A stretch of DNA of 64,000 nucleotides. Source: Paraburkholderia silviterrae. GTDB taxonomy: Bacteria > Pseudomonadota > Gammaproteobacteria > Burkholderiales > Burkholderiaceae. Of this stretch, positions 34,114 through 43,329 are shown piece by piece. Position numbers and translations under genes: made by a program. Positions within the stretch are counted from its first letter, which is position 1. Every line of letters starts with the position of its first letter. Where the stretch lies: assembly GCF_004353915.1 (NCBI RefSeq), contig NZ_SMRP01000031.1, positions 1 to 64,000 on the forward strand. Reading direction: 5' to 3'. The notes beneath the pieces were generated by a model. The model was not told the DNA's origin. It ran no database searches and worked only from the letters and a program-made list of their open reading frames with translations.

Positions 34114-35640
34114 CTACTGTCTCGCGATACTGCTCGCGAGCGCCACGTACTGCCTCATCGCGCTCTCGCGGGACGTGCCCCGCAATTGCGCCCACGAGTC
34201 GTACTTTACCCGGCCGAGCATGTTCGTCACGCCGGGCCGTGCTCCGACGACATCGCCTGAACATGCCTGCTTGTAGAGCGCTCGCAGACGCAGTTGCGTC
34301 GACGTTGCGGGCGGGCGCGAGATGGCAACGACTTCCGTGACGGCGTTCTGGAACGCCGCATCGAGTGCCTCGCCAGTCAGGGACAGCTCTGGCGGATTGC
34401 TATCGCATTGCGCCGGATCGGCACCAAGGTCGCTCGCAGCCTCGGCCGCGGCACGCCAGAACGCGTCCTCGTCAGCGTGACGATCCGGCTCGTAGTCGAC
34501 CACGCGAATGCGGCCGTTCCCGAACGCCAGTTGCAGCATCCCACTGGCCTGCAGCCTCGATCCGGCTGCGGCGGCTTCGCAGGAGATCCGCACACGGGCC
34601 GTGTCACCTTCGAAAGTTGGGACACCGAAGTCCGTCACGCGGAAAGTGTTCGACGATAGCGTCACGAGCTGCGAGAAAAGGTCGATCAGCGCATTGCGGT
34701 CGCCATAGACGCGCGCCACCGGGCTCGACCCTCGCTGGTCCCAACGGACATCGGCGGAAAGCAGTGCAAACACGTCTTCATAACGCTGCTCGCGCATCGC
34801 GCTCGTGAAACGCTCGACGAGCGATCGCATCTCGGCCGACGTGCATGGCTCCACCGCGGTGGCGACGTCGGATTCCAGCTCCGTGACGTCAAAGAAATCC
34901 AGCACGCTGCTGACAACCTGCTCGCGGTCGTTATCGACGCAAATCATGTGGTAGCTGTTTTCGAGGACGACGACGCGCGCATCGGGCGCGGTACGCGCGA
35001 TGAACTCCGCCGACCTCAAACTCGTCAGTTCGTCCTCGCGCGCATGCACAACCAGCATCGGGCATTGGACCTTGGACAGGTCGCGCATGACTTGGCGGCG
35101 CAGACGATCGACTTCACGGATGCACGCAAGCGGCACCCATGAGTAATGGAAGTTATCGCCGCGCTCGAACTTGGCCTTGATGATGTTGCGCACGAGCGCG
35201 TTTTTGATGCCGTAAGGCTCACCCTCTTCGATCTTCATTCTCGAGGGCAGCAACGGCAGCCAGTAGGCAACGTGCCGCGCGGCGCGCCACCAGGGCGTGC
35301 TCCATCCATCGATATAGATGGGCGGGGCGAGCGTGACGAGGCGCCCCTTGCTATGCCGCTCGAGCGCGCACAAAGCGGCCGCGAGCAGCGCCCCCATGCA
35401 CATGCCCATTACGTGAAAAACCTCGTATTGATCGACAAGCTCGCGGTATTTCTCCGTGACCGTATCTATCCAGGCTTCGGCACTCACCGATATCAATGCC
35501 TCCGGCGACGTTCCATGGCCCGGCAGCGTCAGCGAATGTGTTTCGATGCCACAACGCTTCAGACGCCGGTGCATCGAGCCGAGATCGAACTGCGTGCCGC
35601 CCAATCCGTGGATCAAGAGTGCGCCAATACGTGCAGTCAC
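34114..35640 (-). CDS. Three-domain protein: alpha/beta-hydrolase, SnoaL-like, acyl-CoA-binding domain
   Basis: 508 residues, GTG start 3 nt after the stop of the MASE1-PAS gene. Residues 1-255 are an alpha/beta-hydrolase with HGLGG (11-15), nucleophile elbow GMCMG (Cys 81 where Ser is usual), Asp 203 (REDE) and His 231 (SYHMI). Residues about 270-400 resemble a SnoaL/NTF2 domain (RFTSAMREQRYEDVFALL, VYGDRNALIDLF). Residues about 424-507 match acyl-CoA-binding protein: LYKQACSGD, RPG and KYDSWAQLRGTS; Lys 457, Lys 479 and Tyr 498 align with the CoA-contacting Lys 32, Lys 54 and Tyr 73 of bovine ACBP. This implies an enzyme acting on acyl-CoA or thioesters. Domains are called by eye. Confidence 0.82.
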   Translation of the reverse strand: MTARIGALLIHGLGGTQFDLGSMHRRLKRCGIETHSLTLPGHGTSPEALISVSAEAWIDTVTEKYRELVDQYEVFHVMGMCMGALLAAALCALERHSKGRLVTLAPPIYIDGWSTPWWRAARHVAYWLPLLPSRMKIEEGEPYGIKNALVRNIIKAKFERGDNFHYSWVPLACIREVDRLRRQVMRDLSKVQCPMLVVHAREDELTSLRSAEFIARTAPDARVVVLENSYHMICVDNDREQVVSSVLDFFDVTELESDVATAVEPCTSAEMRSLVERFTSAMREQRYEDVFALLSADVRWDQRGSSPVARVYGDRNALIDLFSQLVTLSSNTFRVTDFGVPTFEGDTARVRISCEAAAAGSRLQASGMLQLAFGNGRIRVVDYEPDRHADEDAFWRAAAEAASDLGADPAQCDSNPPELSLTGEALDAAFQNAVTEVVAISRPPATSTQLRLRALYKQACSGDVVGARPGVTNMLGRVKYDSWAQLRGTSRESAMRQYVALASSIARQ

Positions 35641-35643
35641 GGC

Positions 35644-36942
35644 TTACCTCGTCGAAGAAGGCGGGTGTTGCCAGACGCCAGCGACGAAGGCGGTGGTGCC
35701 TCCGTTACCGTCGGACAGCAACGAGCCGATATCGACGAGTTCGACCCAGCCGCTGAGGGCGAGCGAGCTCGAAATACGAAAGGTCAGGTGTGACGGCGCT
35801 GGCAGCGCCGTCTCTTCCAGCCTGCTCCAGCGGGCGCGCAAGCGCTCGCGATCGTCCGGGTGCAGACGCGCAACCACTTCCTCGACTGTCGAGAGCGATT
35901 GCGCGTCACAGCCCGTCAGACGACGCACGTCACCGTGCCACCGCACGCGCTGGGTCGCCGAGTCGACGGAATAGGCGACCAGCGCGCCACCTTCGAGTGC
36001 GAGCTCGAGATCCGTGCGCCAACGATTCGCCTGGAGACAGGCCTGCGCTTCGGATTCGCGCAACGCGTGCACGATCAGCACGAGCATCGCCGAAACGCCG
36101 ACATATAGTTGCGCTTGCAACAATAACAACGAGACCGGCGCCGACTTCGATGCAAACGGTCCTTCGCCGTGCTCAGTATGGCCAAGGCAGATCAGTGCGA
36201 GGGCGAGCACAGCGAGCGTGCCGCCGCGCGCTCCACAGACGACTGAGACGATGACGACGCAGAACATCGGCAAATAGAGCGGACACGCGACACCGGCCGC
36301 ATCTAACCAGCGTGCCGTCGAGTCATCGAACAGCCACCACGTCACAGCGGCCATCGCGATGAACGAGGCGTAACCGACCAGTTCGCGGTGTGCATGGCGT
36401 GGCGCGGAGCGCTTGGGGCTGAACTGCGCCCACACCGCCAGAAGCGGCAGTGTGATGCACACGCCCACGAAGATTGCCGCGCTCCACTGGCACAGCGGTA
36501 CCAGAAACGGCATGCCCTTCGTCAACGCGAAATAGAGCGAGCCGCCGCCGCCGAGCAGCACGGCGCTCACGACCGCCGCAACGACCACTGCCTGCAGCAG
36601 GTGCAAGCCTGCAAGCGGCATGTGCATCCTGCGTACGACCGTCGCGGCGATTAACGGAGCGATGCCGGCCAATGTGCCAAGCACGAGCGACGATGGAACA
36701 TCGCGGCCTCCGAGGTACGACAGGACGGACTGAAGCAGTGCGAATGCGATCGCGAGCGGGATGCTTGAGCTGGTGCGAGACAGCAGCATGGCCGCAAGGC
36801 TGACGCCGGCCGGAAACCAGACGTATGGCGCGAGTGCGGCTGTGTTGACGTTGAATTGGCCCGACAGGGCGCCGGTGGCCAGATAAAGACAAAGCCAGCA
36901 TGCCGCGTGAGAGAGCGGCATCCTTCGGAGATCAGCATCCAT
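35644..36942 (-). CDS. MASE1 membrane sensor with PAS domain, no output domain
   Basis: 432 residues. The N-terminal 300 are a MASE1-like bundle of about eight membrane segments (VWFPAGVSLAAMLL is typical). A short coiled link leads to a PAS_3 domain (LALEGGALVAYSVDSATQRVRW...LHPDDRERLRARW). The protein ends after the PAS fold. MASE1 is normally joined to a kinase, GGDEF or EAL domain; none is present here, nor a start of one past the stop. It is the first gene of an operon with the hydrolase-SnoaL-ACBP protein. The start at 36942 has only a weak ribosome site; 36921 is an alternative. Confidence 0.8.
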   Translation of the reverse strand: MDADLRRMPLSHAACWLCLYLATGALSGQFNVNTAALAPYVWFPAGVSLAAMLLSRTSSSIPLAIAFALLQSVLSYLGGRDVPSSLVLGTLAGIAPLIAATVVRRMHMPLAGLHLLQAVVVAAVVSAVLLGGGGSLYFALTKGMPFLVPLCQWSAAIFVGVCITLPLLAVWAQFSPKRSAPRHAHRELVGYASFIAMAAVTWWLFDDSTARWLDAAGVACPLYLPMFCVVIVSVVCGARGGTLAVLALALICLGHTEHGEGPFASKSAPVSLLLLQAQLYVGVSAMLVLIVHALRESEAQACLQANRWRTDLELALEGGALVAYSVDSATQRVRWHGDVRRLTGCDAQSLSTVEEVVARLHPDDRERLRARWSRLEETALPAPSHLTFRISSSLALSGWVELVDIGSLLSDGNGGTTAFVAGVWQHPPSSTR

Positions 36943-37291
36943 TCCACTGCCGGGGCGAATGGCGATGCGAATCGTGATTTGCGCTTCTGCATCGCAGGAA
37001 TTAGCGAGAAGTCAACGCAGCTTCTGGCATGGCAATGCTGGAGCCCGTGTCGACAGTCGCACATCCTAGATACGTCTATTTCCGGCGACTTTAGGAATAG
37101 TCCTAAATGGAGGCGGGGTCGCGTTAAATCACAGGGCAATCATACGAAGCGCAAAGGCCACGCAGGGTTGCCCGGTATGGATCGCTGGCGCCGGCTTCGC
37201 AGATACGGCCACGCGTTAGGGCGCGATAGCGCGATGCGATCCGGAAGAGGGACGCAGTTCAGAGTAAGAAGACGCGTGCGCTGAACGCGCG
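36943..37291. other. Gap of 349 bp between the kinase at 37292 and the MASE1 operon
   Basis: Should carry the promoter of the minus-strand MASE1 operon. No gene, strong palindrome or terminator was found. Confidence 0.4.
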
Positions 37292-38719
37292 TTATGCCGG
37301 TGCGAACTGCACGACCGCCATGGTCCCGCGCCCTTGTGCGCCGTTTTCGAGCTTCACTTCAGCCCGATGCGCGCGCGCGATCTCGCGCACGATCGCGAGC
37401 CCCAGACCGCTTCCGGGCTGAGTCGAGGCCCGGAAAAACGGCTCGAAAACCTTGTCGCGCAGCTCGTGGGCGATCCCCGCGCCCTCATCCGCCACGCTCA
37501 ACGTGACGAGCCCCGCCGTCACGGCGAGCGTCACCATGACCGCACCGCCCTCGGGCGAATAGCGGATGGCGTTATCGACGAGATTGAACACCAGCACCGA
37601 GAGCAACTGTTCGTTGCCCATGACTTCGGCGTACTCGGCGAGCGTGGCCACGATCTCCACGCGCCTGCGCTGCGCGAGCAGCGCGAGTTGCTCGATCACG
37701 CCTGTCGCCACCGCGCGCATGTCCACGCTCACGCCTTCGAATTGCGTATAGTCCGCCGCTTCGGCTTGGGCGAGCGTCAGCAACTGATTGGTGAGCCCCA
37801 CGAGCGAGCGGTTGCTCTGATGCATCGCCTTGAGCGTCTCATGAAGCAGCGCGGGATCTTGCTGGCGGCGCGCATATTGGAGCTGCGTGCCGAGCAGTGT
37901 GAGCGGCGTGCGCAACTGATGCGCGGCGTCGGCGACAAAGCGCCGTTGCATCGCGGTCTGCCGCTCGATGATGTCGAGGCACTCGTTAAACGCGCTCACG
38001 ATCGGGCGCAGCTCGCTGCGTAGCGGCTCGACGTCGATGCGCACCGAAGACGTGCGCACCCGTTGCGGCAGCCCGCGCGCGAGCCGCGTGAGCGGCCGCA
38101 GTTCGAGCGTGAGCGCGACGCACACGAGCACGACGGCCACCGTGACGATGGCCGCGAAATAAAACATCTGGGGCCGCCAGAGCGCGGCAACCATGGCGTC
38201 GCGCTCGTGCAGCGTGCGGCCGACCGAGACGATCACACGGCGCGTCGCGCCCGCGTCGTACATTTCGCGGATCAGCGAGACCGCGCGGATGGGCGTGCCG
38301 CCCACCTGGGCGTCGTACCACTGGGGGGACGTCTCGGGAATGTGTTGGGGAAAGTCGGAGGTGCCCGCAATGATGGGGCCGCCGATTTCCTGCACGCGAA
38401 AGAACACCTGGTCGCGGTGCGGCGTGCGCAGGATCTCGATGGCGCTCGGCGAGACCGATGCGCTGAGGTCGTTGCCTTCCCAGCCGATGTCGCCCGCCAT
38501 CACGCGCGCCGCCGAGAGCAGCGCGTCGTCCTGCAGCAGGTTCGCCGTGCGCCACGCATTGCCTCGCGTGATCAGCCCGGCCGCCGCGATGAACACCGTC
38601 ATCGGCAGCACGAGCCAGAGTAAAAGGCGTACGCGCAGGCTGTTTGTCGGCCAGTTCTTCGGCCTGCTGACTGGCGTGGTCGTCGGCCCGCTTGCCGGCC
38701 TATTCTTCGGCTTCGGCAT
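37292..38719 (-). CDS. Sensor histidine kinase, TctE-like (2CSK_N type)
   Basis: 475 residues. TM1 about 30-52, a periplasmic 2CSK_N sensor (SAARVMAGDIGWEGNDLSASVSPSAIEIL, FFRVQEIGGPIIAGTSDFP), TM2 near 195-215, then HisKA with AAHQLRTPLTLL and HATPase with VDNAIRYSP, DEGAGI and GSGLGLAIV. The 2CSK_N sensor belongs to kinases that detect tri- and dicarboxylates. The ATG at 38719 overlaps the regulator gene by 20 nt. Together with the MFS symporter upstream this makes a transporter-sensing operon. Confidence 0.87.
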   Translation of the reverse strand: MPKPKNRPASGPTTTPVSRPKNWPTNSLRVRLLLWLVLPMTVFIAAAGLITRGNAWRTANLLQDDALLSAARVMAGDIGWEGNDLSASVSPSAIEILRTPHRDQVFFRVQEIGGPIIAGTSDFPQHIPETSPQWYDAQVGGTPIRAVSLIREMYDAGATRRVIVSVGRTLHERDAMVAALWRPQMFYFAAIVTVAVVLVCVALTLELRPLTRLARGLPQRVRTSSVRIDVEPLRSELRPIVSAFNECLDIIERQTAMQRRFVADAAHQLRTPLTLLGTQLQYARRQQDPALLHETLKAMHQSNRSLVGLTNQLLTLAQAEAADYTQFEGVSVDMRAVATGVIEQLALLAQRRRVEIVATLAEYAEVMGNEQLLSVLVFNLVDNAIRYSPEGGAVMVTLAVTAGLVTLSVADEGAGIAHELRDKVFEPFFRASTQPGSGLGLAIVREIARAHRAEVKLENGAQGRGTMAVVQFAPA

Positions 38720-39377
38720 CTTCGAGCAGGTAGCCCAGCCCTCTGAGCGTGATGATGGTCGCCGTGCTCTTTTCGAGTTTCTTGCGCAGCCGCGAGACGT
38801 AGATCTCGATGGCGTCTTCGCTGGTGGGCGCGTCGGCATCGCTCACGGATTCCGCGAGCGCCGCCTTGGACACGGTCTTCTTCGCGCGCAGGATCAGCGT
38901 CTCCAGCACGGTGTGCTCGCGCGGCGTGAGCGTGAGCGGCTCCTCGTCCACGTAAAAGCGCAGCGTGTCCATGTCGTAGAGCAGGTTCCCGCAGCGCACG
39001 CGGTTCGTGCGCGAGGGCGCCTGGCGGCGCGCCAGCACCTTCACGCGCGCCACCAGCTCGCGTGCGTCGAAGGGCTTGACGATGTAGTCGTCGGCGCCGG
39101 CGCCGAGACACACGACCTTCTCGTCGATGGCGCCCGTGGCCGTGAGGATCAGCACGGGCGTGGCGTCGCCGCGCGAGCGCATGCGGCGCAAGAGCGCCTT
39201 GCCCGACATGCGCGGCAGATTCAGGTCGAGCAGCACGACATCGTAGGGCGAGGCGCGCAGCGCGTCTTCGGCCGCCTCGCCGTCGCCTACGTGGTCGAGC
39301 ATGAAGCCGTCATCGGTCAACGTGCGGATGAGCCAATGCGCGAGTTGTTCGTTGTCTTCGACGAGCAGCAGTCTCAT
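38700..39377 (-). CDS. Response regulator, TctD-like
   Basis: 225 residues with a complete receiver (EDN at 7-9, phospho-acceptor Asp 51 in VLLDLNLP, Lys in IVKPF) and an OmpR-type winged helix ending LRGLGYLLED. It is the partner of the overlapping kinase. It starts 40 bp behind the citrate-type symporter stop. Confidence 0.9.
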   Translation of the reverse strand: MRLLLVEDNEQLAHWLIRTLTDDGFMLDHVGDGEAAEDALRASPYDVVLLDLNLPRMSGKALLRRMRSRGDATPVLILTATGAIDEKVVCLGAGADDYIVKPFDARELVARVKVLARRQAPSRTNRVRCGNLLYDMDTLRFYVDEEPLTLTPREHTVLETLILRAKKTVSKAALAESVSDADAPTSEDAIEIYVSRLRKKLEKSTATIITLRGLGYLLEDAEAEE

Positions 39378-39417
39378 GCCTTTTCCGGTCCAGTCAGCCG
39401 GCCTTGCAATTGCACTA

Positions 39418-40722
39418 TCAGGCGGCCTTGTACTGTTCGCGGGCGATGCGCGTGCGGTACAGGAACAAGGTTGCCACCAGGCCGCACGCGGCGGCGATGC
39501 TCAGCCATGCGCCCGGCGCAGCCTTGTCGCCGGTGACATGAATGAGCCACGTGGAGATCGCCGGCGTGAAGCCGCCCACGAGCGTCGCGAGGCTATAGGC
39601 CATCGAAAAGCCCGTGGTGCGCACGTGCACCGGCATCAGCTCGGTCAGCGCGACGACCATCGCACCGTTGTACCACGCATAGAGCGTCGAAAGCCACAGT
39701 TCCACGACCAGCAGCGTTGCGAACGAGGGGGCGCCCACGAGCCAGCGCATGGCCGGATACGCGCTGAGCACGGCGAGCACGGTGCAGGCGATCAGCACGG
39801 GCGCGCGGCCGACGCGGTCCGACACGGCGCCGGCGATCGGCAGCCAGATGAAGTTCGAGACGCCCACGCAGACGGTCACGAGCAGCGCGTCGAGCGACGA
39901 GAGGTGCAGCTCGACCTTGCCGAAGGTGGGGGTGTAGGCGGTGATCAGGTAGAACGAGGTCGTCGTCATGATCACGAGGCCCATGCCCGCGAGCACGATG
40001 CCGTAGTTGCTCGCAATGGCGCGCGTGATTTCGCCAAGGCTCGGGTGATGGCGGCGCGCCGTGAACTCATCGGTTTCGCGCAGCGTGCGGCGGATATAGA
40101 ACAGGAAGGGCACGATCATGCAGCCGACCACGAACGGCACGCGCCAGCCCCAGTCCTTCATTTCGGGAGCGGGCAGGAGGCTGTGCAGCACCACGCCAAG
40201 CGCCGCGGCGAACACCACGGCCACCTGCTGGCTGCCCGACTGCCACGAGCAGTAGAAGCCGCGGTTGCCCTTGGTCGCGATTTCCGAGAGATAGACGGAC
40301 ACGCCGCCGAGTTCCGCGCCGGCCGAGAAGCCTTGCAGCAGACGCCCGATCAGGATGATGACCGGGGCGGCCAGGCCGATGGTGGCGTAGCCGGGCACGA
40401 AGGCCACGCACATCGTGCCCACCGCCATTAGCCAGAGCGAAAGAATCAGGCCTTTGCGGCGGCCATGACGGTCCATGTACGCGCCGAGCACGATGGCGCC
40501 GAGCGGGCGCATCAGGAAGCCCGCGCCGAACACGGAGAGCGCGAGCATCAGCGAGGCGAAGTCGTCGCCGGCGGGAAAGAACGTGCTGGCGATGGCGGCG
40601 GCGTAATAGCCGTACACCATGAAGTCGTACATTTCCAGAAAGTTGCCGCTGACCGCGCGAAACACGGTGCGCGCTTTCGATTCTCCCGGCGCGGCGGAGA
40701 TGGCTGAAGTCATGTTGGACAT
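39418..40722 (-). CDS. MFS citrate/tricarballylate:proton symporter
   Basis: 434 residues, 12 membrane segments. GNFLEMYDFMVYGYYA in TM1, MRPLGAIVLGAYMDRHGRRKGL between TM2 and TM3, and GAELGGVSVYLSEIA in TM5 are typical of the metabolite:H+ symporter family, nearest to CitA/TcuC by eye. It imports a di- or tricarboxylate. It is first in an operon with the TctD/TctE-like pair, which supports a carboxylate substrate. An in-frame second ATG at 40713 is possible. Confidence 0.83.
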   Translation of the reverse strand: MSNMTSAISAAPGESKARTVFRAVSGNFLEMYDFMVYGYYAAAIASTFFPAGDDFASLMLALSVFGAGFLMRPLGAIVLGAYMDRHGRRKGLILSLWLMAVGTMCVAFVPGYATIGLAAPVIILIGRLLQGFSAGAELGGVSVYLSEIATKGNRGFYCSWQSGSQQVAVVFAAALGVVLHSLLPAPEMKDWGWRVPFVVGCMIVPFLFYIRRTLRETDEFTARRHHPSLGEITRAIASNYGIVLAGMGLVIMTTTSFYLITAYTPTFGKVELHLSSLDALLVTVCVGVSNFIWLPIAGAVSDRVGRAPVLIACTVLAVLSAYPAMRWLVGAPSFATLLVVELWLSTLYAWYNGAMVVALTELMPVHVRTTGFSMAYSLATLVGGFTPAISTWLIHVTGDKAAPGAWLSIAAACGLVATLFLYRTRIAREQYKAA

Positions 40723-40870
40723 CCTTGCATGTTGGACGAGCGCACCCCGGCAGCCGTGTGGGCTGCCATGTTGCTCGCCGTGTGGCTTGATCCGTTGGTG
40801 AAAACGCGGTTGAAAACGCGGTTGAAAATAAAGCGGCGGTTAGTGGTCGGGGCCGTTTCGCGACTTTTCG

Positions 40871-41890
40871 CTACTCCGAGCCCTTCACGAATTCGTTTGT
40901 GTAGGTCTTCGAAAGATCGACATGCCGGGCCGTCAGTCCCGAGCCTGCCGTCATCAGCACCTTCAGCACGGTTTGCGGCGCGCCGTCGGGCATCAGTCCG
41001 TCCTGCGAGAACGCGCCCTGCGCCGAGGCAAGCGCACGCACGTACCCCGCGCGATCGTTGCCGACGACCTCGGGCGGCAGCGCGGCGGCGATCTGCTCGG
41101 CCGAATGCGTGCCGATGAAGCGCAGCGCGCGCGTGAGCGCCTGCACCATCTGACCGGTCTCGCGCCGGTGCTCGAGCATCCAGCTGCGTCGCAGATAGAG
41201 GCACGCTCCGGCGTAAGGGCCGCCCAGCCAGTGCTGCGTCTCTTCGACCGTGCGCATGTCGACCACCACCCTGGCCGCGCCGCTCGTCAGGAGACGCGTG
41301 GCCGTGGGTTCCTCGACCATGCCCGCGTCGATCGTGCCTTGTTCGAACGCCTCGACAAAGCGCGTGTCGGACGCGAGCGGCACCACCGTGTAGTCGCCGG
41401 GCGCGACGCCCGCGCGGGCGAGCAGGAAGCGCGTGATCATCCACGTGGAGGCGCCGAATCCTGTTACGCCGAGACGCTTGCCGCGCGCCGCGTTCATCGC
41501 GGCTGCGCTGGCCAGCTCGCGGCCGCCTTCCGGACGCGTCGAGGCAAGCTCGGCGAGCCCCGCCGCGCGCTGCAGCACCACCACCGAGAGCACGTCCTGA
41601 CCGCGGCTTTGCAAGTCGAGCGTGTGGTCGTAGAAGCCCACTGCGCCTTCGATTGCGCCGGCAATCAGTTCCGTCGATGTGTCGATGCCCGCGGGCCCCG
41701 AGACCACCTGCACGTCGAGCCCTTCGTCCTTGAAGTAGCCTAGTTGCGAGGCGAGCACGGCCGGCAGATAGACGATCTTCGACATGCCTCCCATCATCAG
41801 CCGGATCGGCTCGGCGCGCGCCACCGGGGCGGCCCCAAGCGCGATGCAGAGCAGTAGAGCGCGGCCGAGATGCTGGGCGCCGGAAAGCAT
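40871..41890 (-). CDS. ABC transporter substrate-binding protein (NMT1/TauT type)
   Basis: 339 residues with a signal peptide ending at ARA-EP. IRLMMGGMSKIVYLPAVLASQLGYFKDEGLDVQVV is the classical NMT1-like start; AAMNAARGKRLGVTGFGASTWMITRFLL and GTIDAGMVEEPTA follow. Ligand probably nitrate-, sulfonate- or pyrimidine-like; not resolvable. No permease or ATPase gene is next to it. The ATG at 41890 follows AGGAG. The upstream minus gene is the MFS symporter operon, 148 bp away. Confidence 0.82.
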   Translation of the reverse strand: MLSGAQHLGRALLLCIALGAAPVARAEPIRLMMGGMSKIVYLPAVLASQLGYFKDEGLDVQVVSGPAGIDTSTELIAGAIEGAVGFYDHTLDLQSRGQDVLSVVVLQRAAGLAELASTRPEGGRELASAAAMNAARGKRLGVTGFGASTWMITRFLLARAGVAPGDYTVVPLASDTRFVEAFEQGTIDAGMVEEPTATRLLTSGAARVVVDMRTVEETQHWLGGPYAGACLYLRRSWMLEHRRETGQMVQALTRALRFIGTHSAEQIAAALPPEVVGNDRAGYVRALASAQGAFSQDGLMPDGAPQTVLKVLMTAGSGLTARHVDLSKTYTNEFVKGSE

Positions 41891-42128
41891 GACTGCGTGA
41901 CTCCTCGTGACCGGCGGTGTGCCGGAATGGGTGGAAGTATAAGAAAGCGTGGCCTTCTGATTGCTTTCCGGCCGGAAGGGATTTTCTCCGTATTTACCCC
42001 CGGACGACCGTTCGGCGGACGCCGCGCACGAGGCGCGGCGGCCACGGACGGCCGCTGGCGGGGCGCACGATGGCCGGCGCGACTCCCTTACAATAGTGCC
42101 AGTCCCTATCCGCACCCATTACGAGACC

Positions 42129-42908
42129 ATGACACGAGACCCCCGCCTCACCCTCAACGCGCGCCAGCAGGAATTGCTCGAATGGGTGCAGCGCGACGGT
42201 TTCGTGACCGTGGACGATCTCGCCGCGCACTTCGGCGTCACGCCGCAGACCATCCGCCGCGACGTCAACTGGCTCGCCGACATGAACCTCCTGCGCCGCT
42301 ACCACGGCGGCGCGAGCCTGCCCACGAGCGCGGAAAACGTCTCCTACAGCGCGCGGCAGCAGATGTTCCACGAGGAGAAGCGGCGCATCGGGGCGCTCGC
42401 GGCCTCGCACATTCCCGATCAGGCGTCGCTCTTCATCAACCTCGGCACCACGACCGAGGAAGTCGCGCGCGCGCTCAACCACCATCGCGGCCTGCGCGTC
42501 ATCACGAACAACCTGAACGTGGCGAGCATGATGAGCGGCTACCCCGAATGCGAGGTGCTCATTACCGGCGGCATCGTGCGTCCCTGGGACAAGGGCATCG
42601 TGGGCGAACTCACGATCGACTTCATCCGCCAGTTCAAGGTCGATTACGCGATCGTCGGGACCTCGGCGATCGAGATCGACGGCACGCTGCGCGACTTCGA
42701 CACGCGCGAGGTCCGCGTGGCCGAAGCGATCATCCAGCACGCGCGCACCGTTTATCTGGTGACGGATCATTCGAAATTCGGCCGGCCCGCGCTCGTGCGC
42801 CAGGGACACCTGAGCCAGATCCACGCCCTCTTCACCGACAAGCCGCTGCCCGCCGAAATGAGCGAGACGGTGGCGCAGGCGGGGACGGCCGTGTACGTCG
42901 CGGATTAG
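42129..42908 (+). CDS. glpR: Glycerol-3-phosphate regulon repressor (DeoR family)
   Basis: 259 residues. DeoR helix-turn-helix at the N-terminus (RQQELLEWVQRDGFVTVDDLAAHFGVTPQTIRRDV) and a sugar-phosphate-isomerase-like effector domain with NLGTTTEEVARAL, VITNNLNVA and DYAIVGTSAIEIDGTL. It binds glycerol-3-phosphate and represses the glp genes that follow on the same strand. The effector-binding core looks intact. ATG at 42129. Confidence 0.93.
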   Translation: MTRDPRLTLNARQQELLEWVQRDGFVTVDDLAAHFGVTPQTIRRDVNWLADMNLLRRYHGGASLPTSAENVSYSARQQMFHEEKRRIGALAASHIPDQASLFINLGTTTEEVARALNHHRGLRVITNNLNVASMMSGYPECEVLITGGIVRPWDKGIVGELTIDFIRQFKVDYAIVGTSAIEIDGTLRDFDTREVRVAEAIIQHARTVYLVTDHSKFGRPALVRQGHLSQIHALFTDKPLPAEMSETVAQAGTAVYVAD

Positions 42909-43329
42909 GCGCGTTTCAGCATTTCGCTCACATTCTGGCCCTTGGCGCCGGCCGCTAGCTGGCGTTCCTGGCGCTCGCCGAATCGGCGGACCGGTGCTGC
43001 TCGAGCATCGCGCGAATCGGTCGGCGCGCCAAAACGAAAACAATACGAACATCATTCGAAGATTTCTGCGTTCGTTTTTGATTCCTTCGGGTAGTCCGCC
43101 GACACCCATCTCTACCTGAATTCCTGCTCTAAACTTCGGGAAAACCCCCTTTACTTCGGGCGCTTTCGCCCCCTGATGGCCCTCTTTTCGGGCCTGTCCA
43201 CCACGGCTCCAAAACGAACTTTACTTTTTCGATTTTGTTCGTTAGATTTCGCATTCGAACATTTCAGGTTCGCTACTGGTCTCGTTTTGGGGCCGCAACG
43301 CGAATTGCCAGGACTATCAGGAAACGCAG
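42909..43329. promoter_or_regulatory. glpR-glpD intergenic region with repeated GlpR-like operator elements
   Basis: CCAAAACGAA occurs at 43029-43038 and 43209-43218, and inverted variants at 43071-43080 and 43281-43290. GAACAT half-sites lie at 43047-43052 and 43257-43262, and TTGTTCGTT near 43235-43243. These resemble the AATGTTCG/CGAACATT logic of GlpR sites. No gene is present. Confidence 0.5.

Noticed and set aside
39544..39557. Additional parS-like site (GAGCCACGTGGAGA)
   Set aside because: Only 11 of 14 bases match and it lies inside the MFS coding sequence. The similar CCACGTGGAG at 41441-41450 is also in a coding region.
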